The position numbers and the translations under genes were made by a program. Below are positions 42,078-49,306 of a stretch of DNA of 64,000 nt, in pieces. A model generated the notes under the pieces. That model ran no database searches, had not been told where the DNA came from, and saw nothing but the letters and a program-made list of their open reading frames with translations. The stretch is from a virus. The DNA lies in the IMG/VR virus record IMGVR_UViG_3300047157_000105, positions 1 to 64,000 of that record; one strand, 5' to 3'. The first letter of the stretch is position 1; every line of letters begins with the position of its first letter.

Positions 42078-42107
42078 TATGTACATTGGGTAAAAATATG
42101 ATATAAT
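42078..42107 (+). promoter_or_regulatory. TATGTAC-class promoter upstream of uvsY
   Basis: TATGTAC (42078-42084), 17-bp spacer, TATAAT (42102-42107). Same architecture as nine other plus-strand sites in the recombination/replication half. Predicted TSS about 42114, leader about 23 nt. Confidence 0.75.
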
Positions 42108-42136
42108 ATAATCATTATAAGTATAACTAGATTATT

Positions 42137-42583
42137 ATGAATATTGAACAAGTACTAGAAATGTGGAAGGAAGATTCCATAATAGATGATTTAAAATTAG
42201 ATGACACTACTATTAAGATGGCACGTGTACATAGTAAGTATCTTGAATTAATTACTATTTCAAAGATGCGTAGAAAGAAAAAAGATCTTGACTATAAAAC
42301 ATTGCTTAAAGATAAGTGGTTATATTATAATGGTAAACTATCTAAAGATCAGATAGATGCATTCAATTGGGAATACGATCCATTTGGTGGTCTGAATAAA
42401 CCACTGAAAGGTGACATGAATTATTATTATGATGCAGATACTGATATCCAAAAAGCTCAAGCAGCACTTGAATATGATAAGGTTCTCATTGAAACCTTAG
42501 AAGAAATTATGTCTACCATACGTTGGAGACATCAGAATATTGGTAACATAATTAAATGGAGAAGTTTTGAAGCAGGAGTTTAG
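42137..42583 (+). CDS. uvsY: UvsY recombination mediator
   Basis: 148 residues. ARVHSKYLELITISKMRRKK and DYKTLLKDKWLYYNGKLSKD, then LKGDMNYYYDADTDIQKAQA and STIRWRHQNIGNIIKWRSF match UvsY, which loads the UvsX recombinase on gp32-coated ssDNA. Length equals T4 UvsY (137) within a few residues. Next gene begins inside its last 17 nt. Confidence 0.93.
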   Translation: MNIEQVLEMWKEDSIIDDLKLDDTTIKMARVHSKYLELITISKMRRKKKDLDYKTLLKDKWLYYNGKLSKDQIDAFNWEYDPFGGLNKPLKGDMNYYYDADTDIQKAQAALEYDKVLIETLEEIMSTIRWRHQNIGNIIKWRSFEAGV

Positions 42584-42794
42584 TCGCAAGACACTTGAGT
42601 TATTACTCGTACACTATAACAATATAAACAAAGACTTAAAGCCATGTGCTGAAAAGGCTAAGTTTGAGAAGTTAATTAAAGAGACTGAAGAGAAATTAAA
42701 GTCTGCACCATTAGATAGAGTTTATCCAGATGGAATGACTGCTATGGAATTTGCATTACACTTAGCACATGGAAGAAATAACAGTACAGACTAA
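42567..42794 (+). CDS. Small hypothetical between uvsY and uvsW
   Basis: 75 residues from TTG 42567 (a stronger start is not visible). Helical and charged: SRKTLELLLVHYNNINKDLK and AEKAKFEKLIKETEEKLKS, then MEFALHLAHGRNN. Overlaps both neighbours, supporting expression. Resembles small proteins found between these genes in marine T4-like phages; function unknown. Confidence 0.6.
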   Translation: MKQEFSRKTLELLLVHYNNINKDLKPCAEKAKFEKLIKETEEKLKSAPLDRVYPDGMTAMEFALHLAHGRNNSTD

Positions 42795-44265
42795 AGATAA
42801 TGCCTTTATCTATGTAGATTGTGACGATAAAGGAATCATACAAGAACTAGCAGAGTATTTTACATTCTTTGTTCCTGGTTATAAATTCATGCCACAATTT
42901 AGAAATAAGATGTGGGATGGTAAGGTAAGACTACTTAATCTCAGAGACCAGTCTATATACGCTGGTCTATACAAATATATTGCAGCATTCGCTGCAGAAA
43001 GAAATATAAAACTTACAGTTATACCAAGTGCAAAGCTTGGTTATAATCTACCTAATGTCTATGTTGATGTTGACATGTCTTTTATAGATGAATATGTATT
43101 ACCATTTCCACCAAGAGATTATCAATTAGCCGCGGTCAAGCATGCACTCGAGAATAGAAAAGCGTTAATGGTATCTCCTACAGCCTCAGGTAAATCATAT
43201 ATTATATACCTTATGATGAGATATTTCTTAGATATGAGTTATGATTTAGAGGCTGATAAAGTATTATTGATTGTGCCTACTACATCACTTGTTAAACAAA
43301 TGGTGGGAGACTTTGCGAAGTACTCAGAGAATGATCCTAACTTTGATGTAAATGAATGCCATGAGATTATGGCAGGTTTAGATAAAGGTCATAAGACAAA
43401 AAGAATATATGTGTCTACATGGCAATCAATATACAAAATGCAGAAAGGTTATTTCCAGCAGTTTGGCATGGTAATTGGTGACGAGGCTCATGGATTTAAA
43501 GCTAAATCACTTACGAGTATTCTTACTAAATGCACAGAAGCTGGATATCGATATGGCTTAACAGGTACATTAGATGGTACACAAACACATAAGCTTGTCC
43601 TCGAAGGTTTATTTGGACCACATAAGAATATCACAACAAGTAAAGAATTAATTGATCGTGGTGATCTTGCCAATATAAAGATTGATATATTATTGCTCAA
43701 GCATCCTGAGGAACATTGTAAATTAGTGAATGGTATGAAATACCAAGATGAAGTAGATTGGATTGTTACATCATCTAAACGAAATAACTTTATAAAGAAT
43801 TTAGCTATCGATCTAAAAGGTAATACATTAGTATTATTCCAATATGTTGAGAAGCATGGTGAACCACTGTTTAGATTAATAGATGGTGCAACAGATGATA
43901 AGCGCAAAGTGTTTTATGTAAGCGGTAAGACACCTGCAGATACGCGCGAAGAAATTAGAGCTATCACAGAGACAGAGTCTAATGCTATATTAGTGTGTTC
44001 ATATGGCACATTCTCTACAGGAATAAATATAGTTAACTTACATAATATTATATTTGCATCACCGAGTAAGAGTCAAATACGAGTATTGCAAAGTATTGGT
44101 AGAGGATTAAGAAAGAGTACATTAGATACCACAGTTTATGACATTGCAGATGACTTACATTGGAAAGCAAATAAGAATTATACCTTAAATCATAGTGGTG
44201 AGAGGGTTAAAATATACAGTAAAGAAAGGTTCAAATTCAAGATACATGAGGTTAAATTATTATAA
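42769..44265 (+). CDS. uvsW: UvsW recombination helicase
   Basis: 498 residues. N-terminal dsDNA-binding part with YFTFFVPGYKFMPQFRNKMW, Q-like PRDYQLAAVKHAL, Walker A SPTASGKSY (about 136-144), DEAH box GDEAHGFKAK (about 237), motif III TGTLDGTQ, and C-terminal lobe with YGTFSTGINI and QSIGRGLRKS. Unwinds recombination intermediates and R-loops, marking the switch from origin- to recombination-dependent replication. Confidence 0.95.
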   Translation: MEEITVQTKDNAFIYVDCDDKGIIQELAEYFTFFVPGYKFMPQFRNKMWDGKVRLLNLRDQSIYAGLYKYIAAFAAERNIKLTVIPSAKLGYNLPNVYVDVDMSFIDEYVLPFPPRDYQLAAVKHALENRKALMVSPTASGKSYIIYLMMRYFLDMSYDLEADKVLLIVPTTSLVKQMVGDFAKYSENDPNFDVNECHEIMAGLDKGHKTKRIYVSTWQSIYKMQKGYFQQFGMVIGDEAHGFKAKSLTSILTKCTEAGYRYGLTGTLDGTQTHKLVLEGLFGPHKNITTSKELIDRGDLANIKIDILLLKHPEEHCKLVNGMKYQDEVDWIVTSSKRNNFIKNLAIDLKGNTLVLFQYVEKHGEPLFRLIDGATDDKRKVFYVSGKTPADTREEIRAITETESNAILVCSYGTFSTGINIVNLHNIIFASPSKSQIRVLQSIGRGLRKSTLDTTVYDIADDLHWKANKNYTLNHSGERVKIYSKERFKFKIHEVKLL

Positions 44266-44268
44266 ATA
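44261..44268 (+). promoter_or_regulatory. Late promoter box TATAAATA
   Basis: Exact consensus overlapping the uvsW stop; exactly five bases before ATG 44274, so a leaderless transcript is predicted. Confidence 0.5.
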
Positions 44269-44273
44269 TATAC

Positions 44274-44639
44274 ATGGATAAAGACTTCCCAGATCACATA
44301 TCAGATTTACCTGTCAAACTATTCAAATTAGTATCAGGTGAACAAATTATTGCATACACTCATAACCTAGATGACGAATCTAATGGTGCACTCATTGGTA
44401 TAGAAGAACCGATGAAAGTATCAGTAGAAGAAGACCATCATTATGTTATGACACCATGGCTACCATTCTCTAGTCAGACATTACATGTCATAGAGGATTT
44501 TAATATTATGATTACTACAGATGTTACCGATGATGTGAAGGCACATTATATGAAGATTATATTGGATGAGATACAAACAGATAAACAGTTAATGGAAGAG
44601 CAAGTAAAGATGCTTAAAGGAAACGCCACCACCCATTAA
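44274..44639 (+). CDS. Small conserved-type phage protein, paralogue of 60730
   Basis: 121 residues. LPVKLFKLVSGEQIIAYTHN, then IGIEEPMKVSVEE and MTPWLPFSSQTLHV, then ITTDVTDDVKAHYMKIIL. The phrase (L/R)LVSGE(Q/E)(I/L) and M.P(W/Y)LP(F/Y) recurs in the 60730 protein, so they are paralogues with an SH3/Sm-like beta-barrel feel. Function unknown; possibly RNA-binding. Confidence 0.6.
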   Translation: MDKDFPDHISDLPVKLFKLVSGEQIIAYTHNLDDESNGALIGIEEPMKVSVEEDHHYVMTPWLPFSSQTLHVIEDFNIMITTDVTDDVKAHYMKIILDEIQTDKQLMEEQVKMLKGNATTH

Positions 44640-44655
44640 TACTGTCTCCCCCCGC

Positions 44656-44669
44656 AGAGAGTACTCTCT
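44656..44669. promoter_or_regulatory. 14-bp perfect palindrome at a minus-strand promoter start
   Basis: AGAGAGTACTCTCT is a perfect palindrome centred at 44662.5, where the minus-strand promoter at 44671-44701 would start transcription (about 44664). Placement fits an operator. As an RNA hairpin it has a 5-bp stem only, so DNA binding is the likelier use. Confidence 0.45.
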
Positions 44670-44670
44670 T

Positions 44671-44701
44671 ATTATACCATATAAATAGGGTAAAGTACAT
44701 A
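44671..44701 (-). promoter_or_regulatory. TATGTAC-class promoter on the minus strand
   Basis: On the minus strand: TATGTAC (44701-44695), 18-bp spacer, TATAAT (44676-44671). No minus-strand gene lies downstream, so it would produce RNA antisense to the 44274 gene and uvsW. It contains a plus-strand late box in its spacer. Confidence 0.5.
44680..44687 (+). promoter_or_regulatory. Late promoter box TATAAATA inside a minus-strand promoter
   Basis: Exact consensus 34 nt before the first radical-SAM ATG. Occupancy by gp55-RNA polymerase would exclude the opposing TATGTAC-class promoter. Confidence 0.55.
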
Positions 44702-44721
44702 CTTTTTGCAAAATAAATATT

Positions 44722-45540
44722 ATGAAATATAAAGATTATTTTCTTATAGCTTGGATAGATATTACAACATATTGTAATGCAGCTTGTCCTCAATGTCATA
44801 GAACAAACCCCGATAATTTAAATAAGGTTGATTGGTTACCATTAGTTCAATGGTCGCTTAAAGATTTTATGATATCATTTACCACTGAAGATATGATAAA
44901 AATTGATAAATTTGAATTATGTGGAACATGGGGTGATCCTATTATGAATAAAGACGTAAAAGAAATTATTGAATATATTATAGAGAATAGTAATTGTAAT
45001 ATTCAAATAAATACAAATGGCGGTGTTCGCGATGAAGATTGGTGGTGGGATTTAGGAGTTATTGGTAGAGAAAGATTAGAAGTCTATTTTGATATTGAAG
45101 GAATAACTCCAGAAATGCATTCTAAATATAGACAAAAAGTTGATTTAGAAAAACTTAAAGAAAATATACATGCGTATGTGGGTACAGGCGCTACAGCGAA
45201 TGCCCATGTAATTGCTTTTAAACATAACGAAGATTATTTATATGATATTGTTAATATGATTGATAATGAATTAGGAATTAAAGGTGATATTATTATTCAA
45301 ACTTCTAATAGGTGGGATGAATATCATAAAAAAATGACGTATACTTATAAAGGTAAAGAAATAACAATTGAAGAAGTAACAAATAAAAATCATCCATTAC
45401 TTCAAGATATTGCTCCAATACGCGATAGAATTAATAGAAACGATTTTAATCTTCCAATAAATACTAAACTAAATCAATATACTAAAAGAACTGATCGTTT
45501 AACTAATGATGGTGTTATAACAGTTTTAGTAAAAAAATAA
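44722..45540 (+). CDS. Radical SAM enzyme core
   Basis: 272 residues. IDITTYCNAACPQCHRTNPD holds the CxxxCxxC motif for the 4Fe-4S cluster and SAM. ELCGTWGDPIMNKD corresponds to the GGE-like SAM-binding strand, and QINTNGGVRDEDWWWDLG to the following one. A partial TIM barrel follows. It ends at an A AAA AAA TAA junction whose -1 frame runs into a SPASM-like ORF, suggesting a fused product of about 400 residues. AT-rich compared with uvsW. Target unknown: peptide, glycan or nucleotide modification are all open. Confidence 0.85.
   Translation: MKYKDYFLIAWIDITTYCNAACPQCHRTNPDNLNKVDWLPLVQWSLKDFMISFTTEDMIKIDKFELCGTWGDPIMNKDVKEIIEYIIENSNCNIQINTNGGVRDEDWWWDLGVIGRERLEVYFDIEGITPEMHSKYRQKVDLEKLKENIHAYVGTGATANAHVIAFKHNEDYLYDIVNMIDNELGIKGDIIIQTSNRWDEYHKKMTYTYKGKEITIEEVTNKNHPLLQDIAPIRDRINRNDFNLPINTKLNQYTKRTDRLTNDGVITVLVKK
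45531..45537 (+). other. Candidate -1 frameshift slippery heptamer A AAA AAA
   Basis: Zero-frame codons read GTA AAA AAA TAA, so the seven As lie in the X XXY YYZ phase required for simultaneous -1 slippage. After slipping the ribosome reads AAA AAA ATA ATG GAA, entering the 45540 frame without a stop. The zero-frame stop directly after the heptamer would increase pausing. I did not identify a clear downstream stem or upstream Shine-Dalgarno stimulator. A missing base in a poly-A run is the alternative. Confidence 0.5.
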
Positions 45541-45923
45541 TGGAAAAATCAAATAAAAATAATATTATTTGTAGATGGATTGAAGATGATAAATTTCTTG
45601 TAAATCCAGATAAACAAGTTTGGCCGTGCTGTTATTTAGCAAACGGCGGTTATAAATGGAGAGTGACTGAATTACATAATGACCCAGAGATTCTTAATAG
45701 AGGTGTAGATGATATTACAAATCCTATAATGCAAAAATATTATGAATATGAAGATGAATTAAATCTTATGAATAATTCTCTAGATAATATTTTAAATCAC
45801 AAATGGTTTACAGAAATATTACCAGAATCATGGAATACAGATAATCCACACAGACTTTGTAAATTAGTATGTTCAAGAGATTTAGATGAATCAATAATTC
45901 CTTTAGATAATGATACCCTGTAA
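45540..45923 (+). CDS. SPASM-like Cys domain protein (partner or fused tail of radical SAM)
   Basis: 127 residues, ATG within TAATG of the upstream stop. IICRWIEDDKFLVNPDKQVW, then PCCYLANGG and RLCKLVCSRDL give a Cys pattern C...(G/K).V.PC(C)...C...C as in SPASM/twitch auxiliary cluster domains. On its own it lacks a radical-SAM motif, so it is meaningful only as a partner or extension of the 44722 product. Confidence 0.7.
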   Translation: MEKSNKNNIICRWIEDDKFLVNPDKQVWPCCYLANGGYKWRVTELHNDPEILNRGVDDITNPIMQKYYEYEDELNLMNNSLDNILNHKWFTEILPESWNTDNPHRLCKLVCSRDLDESIIPLDNDTL

Positions 45924-46914
45924 AGCTCCATTTAATAATATGTATTTTAATGTTCGTGGAAGAGTTTCCCCTTGTTGGAAGCTTCCTGGATATTGTGATA
46001 ATTGGTCACAAGATAGATCTATAAAAGATATCTGGTTTGGTGATAAATTCCAAATGTATAGAGATGCATTAGAAAAAAATATATTCTTAAATCGTTGTAA
46101 AGAATGTGAAAAGAATATTAATGAAGGTGTTTGGCCGCTAGCTAAAGCTTATGAAGATTTTCCTATGAATCAATATCCAAGTATGATGGAGCTTGAATTA
46201 AGTAATCAATGTAATCTTGAATGTATAATGTGTAATGGTGATTTAAGTAGTGGTATACGTAAGAATCGTGAAAACCTTCCACCTTTACCTATGATTTATG
46301 ATGACTTATTTAGAGAACAACTACATGAATTTATTCCACACTTAGTTGAATTAAGATTTAATGGTGGTGAACCATTTGCTCAAAAAAGTGTATTAGATAT
46401 ATGCGATGATGTTGCCCGTATTAATCCATCACTAAAAATTAATGTGGCAACTAATGGTACAGTAATTAATAAAAGAGTTAGGCATATTATGGAAAATAAT
46501 AATTTACATCTTAATATTTCTATCGATAGTTTAATTCCTGAGAGATATGAAGAGATTCGTATTAATGGTAAGTTCAATAAACTAATCAAAAATACTGAAA
46601 TATTTGCAGAGTATTGTACTAAAAATAATCGCGAATTAGCAATTATGGTTAATCCTATGAGAAATAATTGGGATGAGATGGATAACTATGTAAAGTTTAC
46701 TGAAAAACTGAATGCAAATTTGTGGTTTAATACCATACTTTATCCTAAACATTTAGCAATTTGGAATTTACCATCTGATGAATTAAATAAAATTTATTAT
46801 AGAATGAAAGTTCAATTAAATAAACTTGATAAATCACTAAATAATTATCATATATTAGAACATTTAATAGAGAAACAAATTAAAAATTGGCTATTAGATA
46901 GCTATATTATTTAG
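45910..46914 (+). CDS. Radical SAM/SPASM-type enzyme (N-terminal SPASM, C-terminal core)
   Basis: 334 residues. The N-terminal 75 residues are SPASM-like (CKAPFNNMYFNVRGRVSPCW, then SIKDIWFGDKFQMYRDAL and NRCKECEKN). The radical-SAM core begins at LELSNQCNLECIMCNGDLSS (CxxxCxxC), followed by LRFNGGEPFAQ (GGEP) and NVATNGTVINKRV. The order is opposite to usual SPASM enzymes, where the auxiliary domain is C-terminal. Overlaps the upstream gene by 14 nt. May act with the 44722/45540 product. Substrate unknown. Confidence 0.85.
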   Translation: MIPCKAPFNNMYFNVRGRVSPCWKLPGYCDNWSQDRSIKDIWFGDKFQMYRDALEKNIFLNRCKECEKNINEGVWPLAKAYEDFPMNQYPSMMELELSNQCNLECIMCNGDLSSGIRKNRENLPPLPMIYDDLFREQLHEFIPHLVELRFNGGEPFAQKSVLDICDDVARINPSLKINVATNGTVINKRVRHIMENNNLHLNISIDSLIPERYEEIRINGKFNKLIKNTEIFAEYCTKNNRELAIMVNPMRNNWDEMDNYVKFTEKLNANLWFNTILYPKHLAIWNLPSDELNKIYYRMKVQLNKLDKSLNNYHILEHLIEKQIKNWLLDSYII

Positions 46915-46920
46915 AATAAG

Positions 46921-46950
46921 TATGTACAATCGCGCGAAATATGTTATAAT
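46921..46950 (+). promoter_or_regulatory. TATGTAC-class promoter upstream of gene 55
   Basis: TATGTAC (46921-46927), 17-bp spacer, TATAAT (46945-46950). Makes gp55 before late transcription. An AGGAA ribosome site precedes the ATG at 46981. Confidence 0.8.
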
Positions 46951-46980
46951 GGTAATACATTTGAACTAATAGGAAATATT

Positions 46981-47562
46981 ATGCCTGAAAAAATTAAACC
47001 TCGTGATAAACCCCATTACGTAAACAATAGAGACTTCTCATATGCAGTTGTTGAATATGTTGAGAAAGCAAATGCGGCAAAAGAAAGTGGAGAGAAGAAT
47101 CCAGTTGTACCTGATTATATCGCAATATGTTTTATGAAGATCTGCGAAGGATTATCTCATAAGCCAAACTTTGTAAGATATACATATCGAGATGAGATGG
47201 TCATGGATGGAGTTGAGAATTGTTTAAAAGCAATATACAACTATAGAATAGATGCAAGCACAAGAACTGGTAAGCCTAATGCATTCTCATATTTTACACA
47301 GATAGCTTACTTTGCTTTTATACGTAGAATTGTAAAAGAAAAGAAACAAGCTGATATCAAATTTAAATTCATGGAGCAAGCAAACATTGAAGAGTTTGTA
47401 TCTGCTATTGATATGAACAGTCCAATCGATCAAACATTCCTTGATACACTTCGTGAAAAGATTTCAAAGATTCAAGAGATTGATAAGCAAGTAAAAGACT
47501 TTGCAAAGGAAGAGAAGGAAAAGAAAAAGAAAGGATTAGAATTACACATGGCTTATGCATAA
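46981..47562 (+). CDS. gp55: T4 gp55-like late sigma factor
   Basis: 193 residues. FSYAVVEYVEKANAAKESGE, VPDYIAICFMKICEGLSHKP and RDEMVMDGVENCLKAIYNYR, then PNAFSYFTQIAYFAFIRRIV correspond to sigma region 2-like conserved parts of gp55. It directs host RNA polymerase to TATAAATA boxes, of which many occur in this window. Coiled-coil basic tail. Next gene starts 8 nt before its stop. Confidence 0.95.
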   Translation: MPEKIKPRDKPHYVNNRDFSYAVVEYVEKANAAKESGEKNPVVPDYIAICFMKICEGLSHKPNFVRYTYRDEMVMDGVENCLKAIYNYRIDASTRTGKPNAFSYFTQIAYFAFIRRIVKEKKQADIKFKFMEQANIEEFVSAIDMNSPIDQTFLDTLREKISKIQEIDKQVKDFAKEEKEKKKKGLELHMAYA

Positions 47563-48490
47563 AATATATATTACTGGTATCGCTGGTTTTATTGGGTTTC
47601 ATTTAGCAAAAAAATTAGCTGAGGAAGGCTATGAAGTTGCAGGCTTAGATAACTTTAATGGCTATTATGATACACAATTAAAGTATGATAGATCATCAAT
47701 ATTGCATACACAATATGGTATTATTACAGATGCACATAGTTTAGATACTCAATATTGTGGTGCATTAAATTTATTAAAAGAACCAGTTGTACATGATTAT
47801 GATGCAGTTATTCATTTGGCTGCATATGCTGGTGTCCGACACTCACTAGAGAATCCCCAAACCTATATTGATAATAATATAACAGGTACACAAAAATTAA
47901 TTACAACATGTGAAGAACATGGAATACCTGTTATATATGCATCATCATCTTGTGTAGATTCTGATCATCTTAATCCTTATGCTTGGTCTAAATATGTGAA
48001 TGAAAAACAATTTGAGACATCTAAATTACTTTCAAGCGGCTTGAGGTTTTATACGGTTTACGGAGAGTATGGTAGACCTGATATGGCTTTACATACATTC
48101 GCAGATCTTATGTCTCAAGGTAAAGCAATAGACATCTATAACCATGGTGATATGCAACGTGACTTTACTTATATCGGTGATTTAGTTGATGGCATTGAAA
48201 TTATATTAGAGTATATGCTCAATCAGCCTCAAGAGAATCAACATGAAATCTATAATCTTGGTACAGGTAAATCAAATGAGCTTATGGATTATATAGAATG
48301 TTTAGAGAATGAATTAGGAAGAGTGGCATTAAAAAACTATTTGCCTATGCATCCTGCCGATGTTAAATCTACACAAGCAAATATAGGTAAGGCTCAATCA
48401 TTAGGATATAACCCAAAGGTGTCAATCCAAGAAGGAATTAAACACTTTGCAGACTGGTTTAAAGATTACCACAAAGGTATGTACTTTTAA
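47555..48490 (+). CDS. UDP-glucuronate 4-epimerase-like SDR
   Basis: 311 residues. NAD-binding GIAGFIGFHLAKKL (about 7-20), then LDNFNGYYDTQLKYDR characteristic of glucuronate epimerases, active-site Ser region YASSSCVDS and YAWSK (YxxxK), then LRFYTVYGEYGRPDMALHTF and GDMQRDFTYIGDLVDGI. Predicted to interconvert UDP-glucuronate and UDP-galacturonate. The next gene supplies UDP-glucuronate, so the two form a pathway. Overlaps gene 55 by 8 nt. Confidence 0.88.
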   Translation: MHKIYITGIAGFIGFHLAKKLAEEGYEVAGLDNFNGYYDTQLKYDRSSILHTQYGIITDAHSLDTQYCGALNLLKEPVVHDYDAVIHLAAYAGVRHSLENPQTYIDNNITGTQKLITTCEEHGIPVIYASSSCVDSDHLNPYAWSKYVNEKQFETSKLLSSGLRFYTVYGEYGRPDMALHTFADLMSQGKAIDIYNHGDMQRDFTYIGDLVDGIEIILEYMLNQPQENQHEIYNLGTGKSNELMDYIECLENELGRVALKNYLPMHPADVKSTQANIGKAQSLGYNPKVSIQEGIKHFADWFKDYHKGMYF

Positions 48491-48507
48491 ACAATTTGTG
48501 TTATAAT
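48478..48507 (+). promoter_or_regulatory. TATGTAC-class promoter
   Basis: TATGTAC (48478-48484), 17-bp spacer, TATAAT (48502-48507); the box overlaps the epimerase end. CACAAA and TTTGTG flank it as an inverted repeat. Only seven bases separate the -10 from ATG 48515, so the mRNA should be leaderless. Confidence 0.75.
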
Positions 48508-48514
48508 ATACAGA

Positions 48515-49306
48515 ATGGAACGACGATTATTAATAATAGGATATGGCGTAGTAGGCAGAGCTGTATTCACAGGTTTAATTAGAGATAAAAATAATACTAT
48601 AGATGTATTAGATAGACCTGCTGGTTATGACTTACCTGATTTAAAATATTCAGATTATGATGGTGTTATATTATGTTTACCTACACCCGAAGGGCCAATG
48701 GGTGAATGTGATGACATGATGGTAGAGCAGTATCATAGAGATATTAGATCTGAATTGCCATGGATACCTATTCTTATTAAGTCAACTATATCACTTGAAT
48801 TAATTAAATTACTTGAAGACGATATGGCTCTTACATATAATCCAGAATTTTTAAGAGAGGATGGCGGAGATGAACAATTTATAAAACAAGACTTTGCAAT
48901 ATTTGGTGGTAGCAATTCACGATTTTGGTATTATGTATATGTTAATGCTGATATAACAATGAGCAAAGTAAGATTTACATCTTTAATTAATGCAGGATAT
49001 GCTAAGTATGCAATCAATACATTCCTTGCCACAAAGGTTGTATTCTTTAATGAATTAAGAAATATGTATTCTGATGAGAGATTTGATGAGTTAACAGATC
49101 TTATATCACTTGATGAAAGAATAGGCAATAGCCATATGATGGTTCCTGGGCCTGATCAAAAATACGGATTTGGTGGTAAGTGTTTTCCAAAAGATACAAG
49201 TGCATTTGCAGTATCTGCAAGAAGTATTGGATCACCATTAAAGCTTTTAGAAAAAGCTATAGATATAAACAAGGAGTTAAGAGATGAAAATAGCTTTATT
49301 AAATGA
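48515..49306 (+). CDS. UDP-glucose 6-dehydrogenase-like, C-terminally short
   Basis: 263 residues versus about 390 in E. coli Ugd. Rossmann GYGVVGRAVFTG, then VILCLPTPEGPMGECDD, IKSTISLELIKLLE, LTYNPEFLREDGGD and the catalytic Cys in YGFGGKCFPKDTSAF. It stops soon after this Cys, so the C-terminal UDP-binding domain is absent. It should still bind NAD and the sugar. Either a minimal phage form or a partner-dependent enzyme. Overlaps gene 47 by 23 nt. Confidence 0.82.
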   Translation: MERRLLIIGYGVVGRAVFTGLIRDKNNTIDVLDRPAGYDLPDLKYSDYDGVILCLPTPEGPMGECDDMMVEQYHRDIRSELPWIPILIKSTISLELIKLLEDDMALTYNPEFLREDGGDEQFIKQDFAIFGGSNSRFWYYVYVNADITMSKVRFTSLINAGYAKYAINTFLATKVVFFNELRNMYSDERFDELTDLISLDERIGNSHMMVPGPDQKYGFGGKCFPKDTSAFAVSARSIGSPLKLLEKAIDINKELRDENSFIK

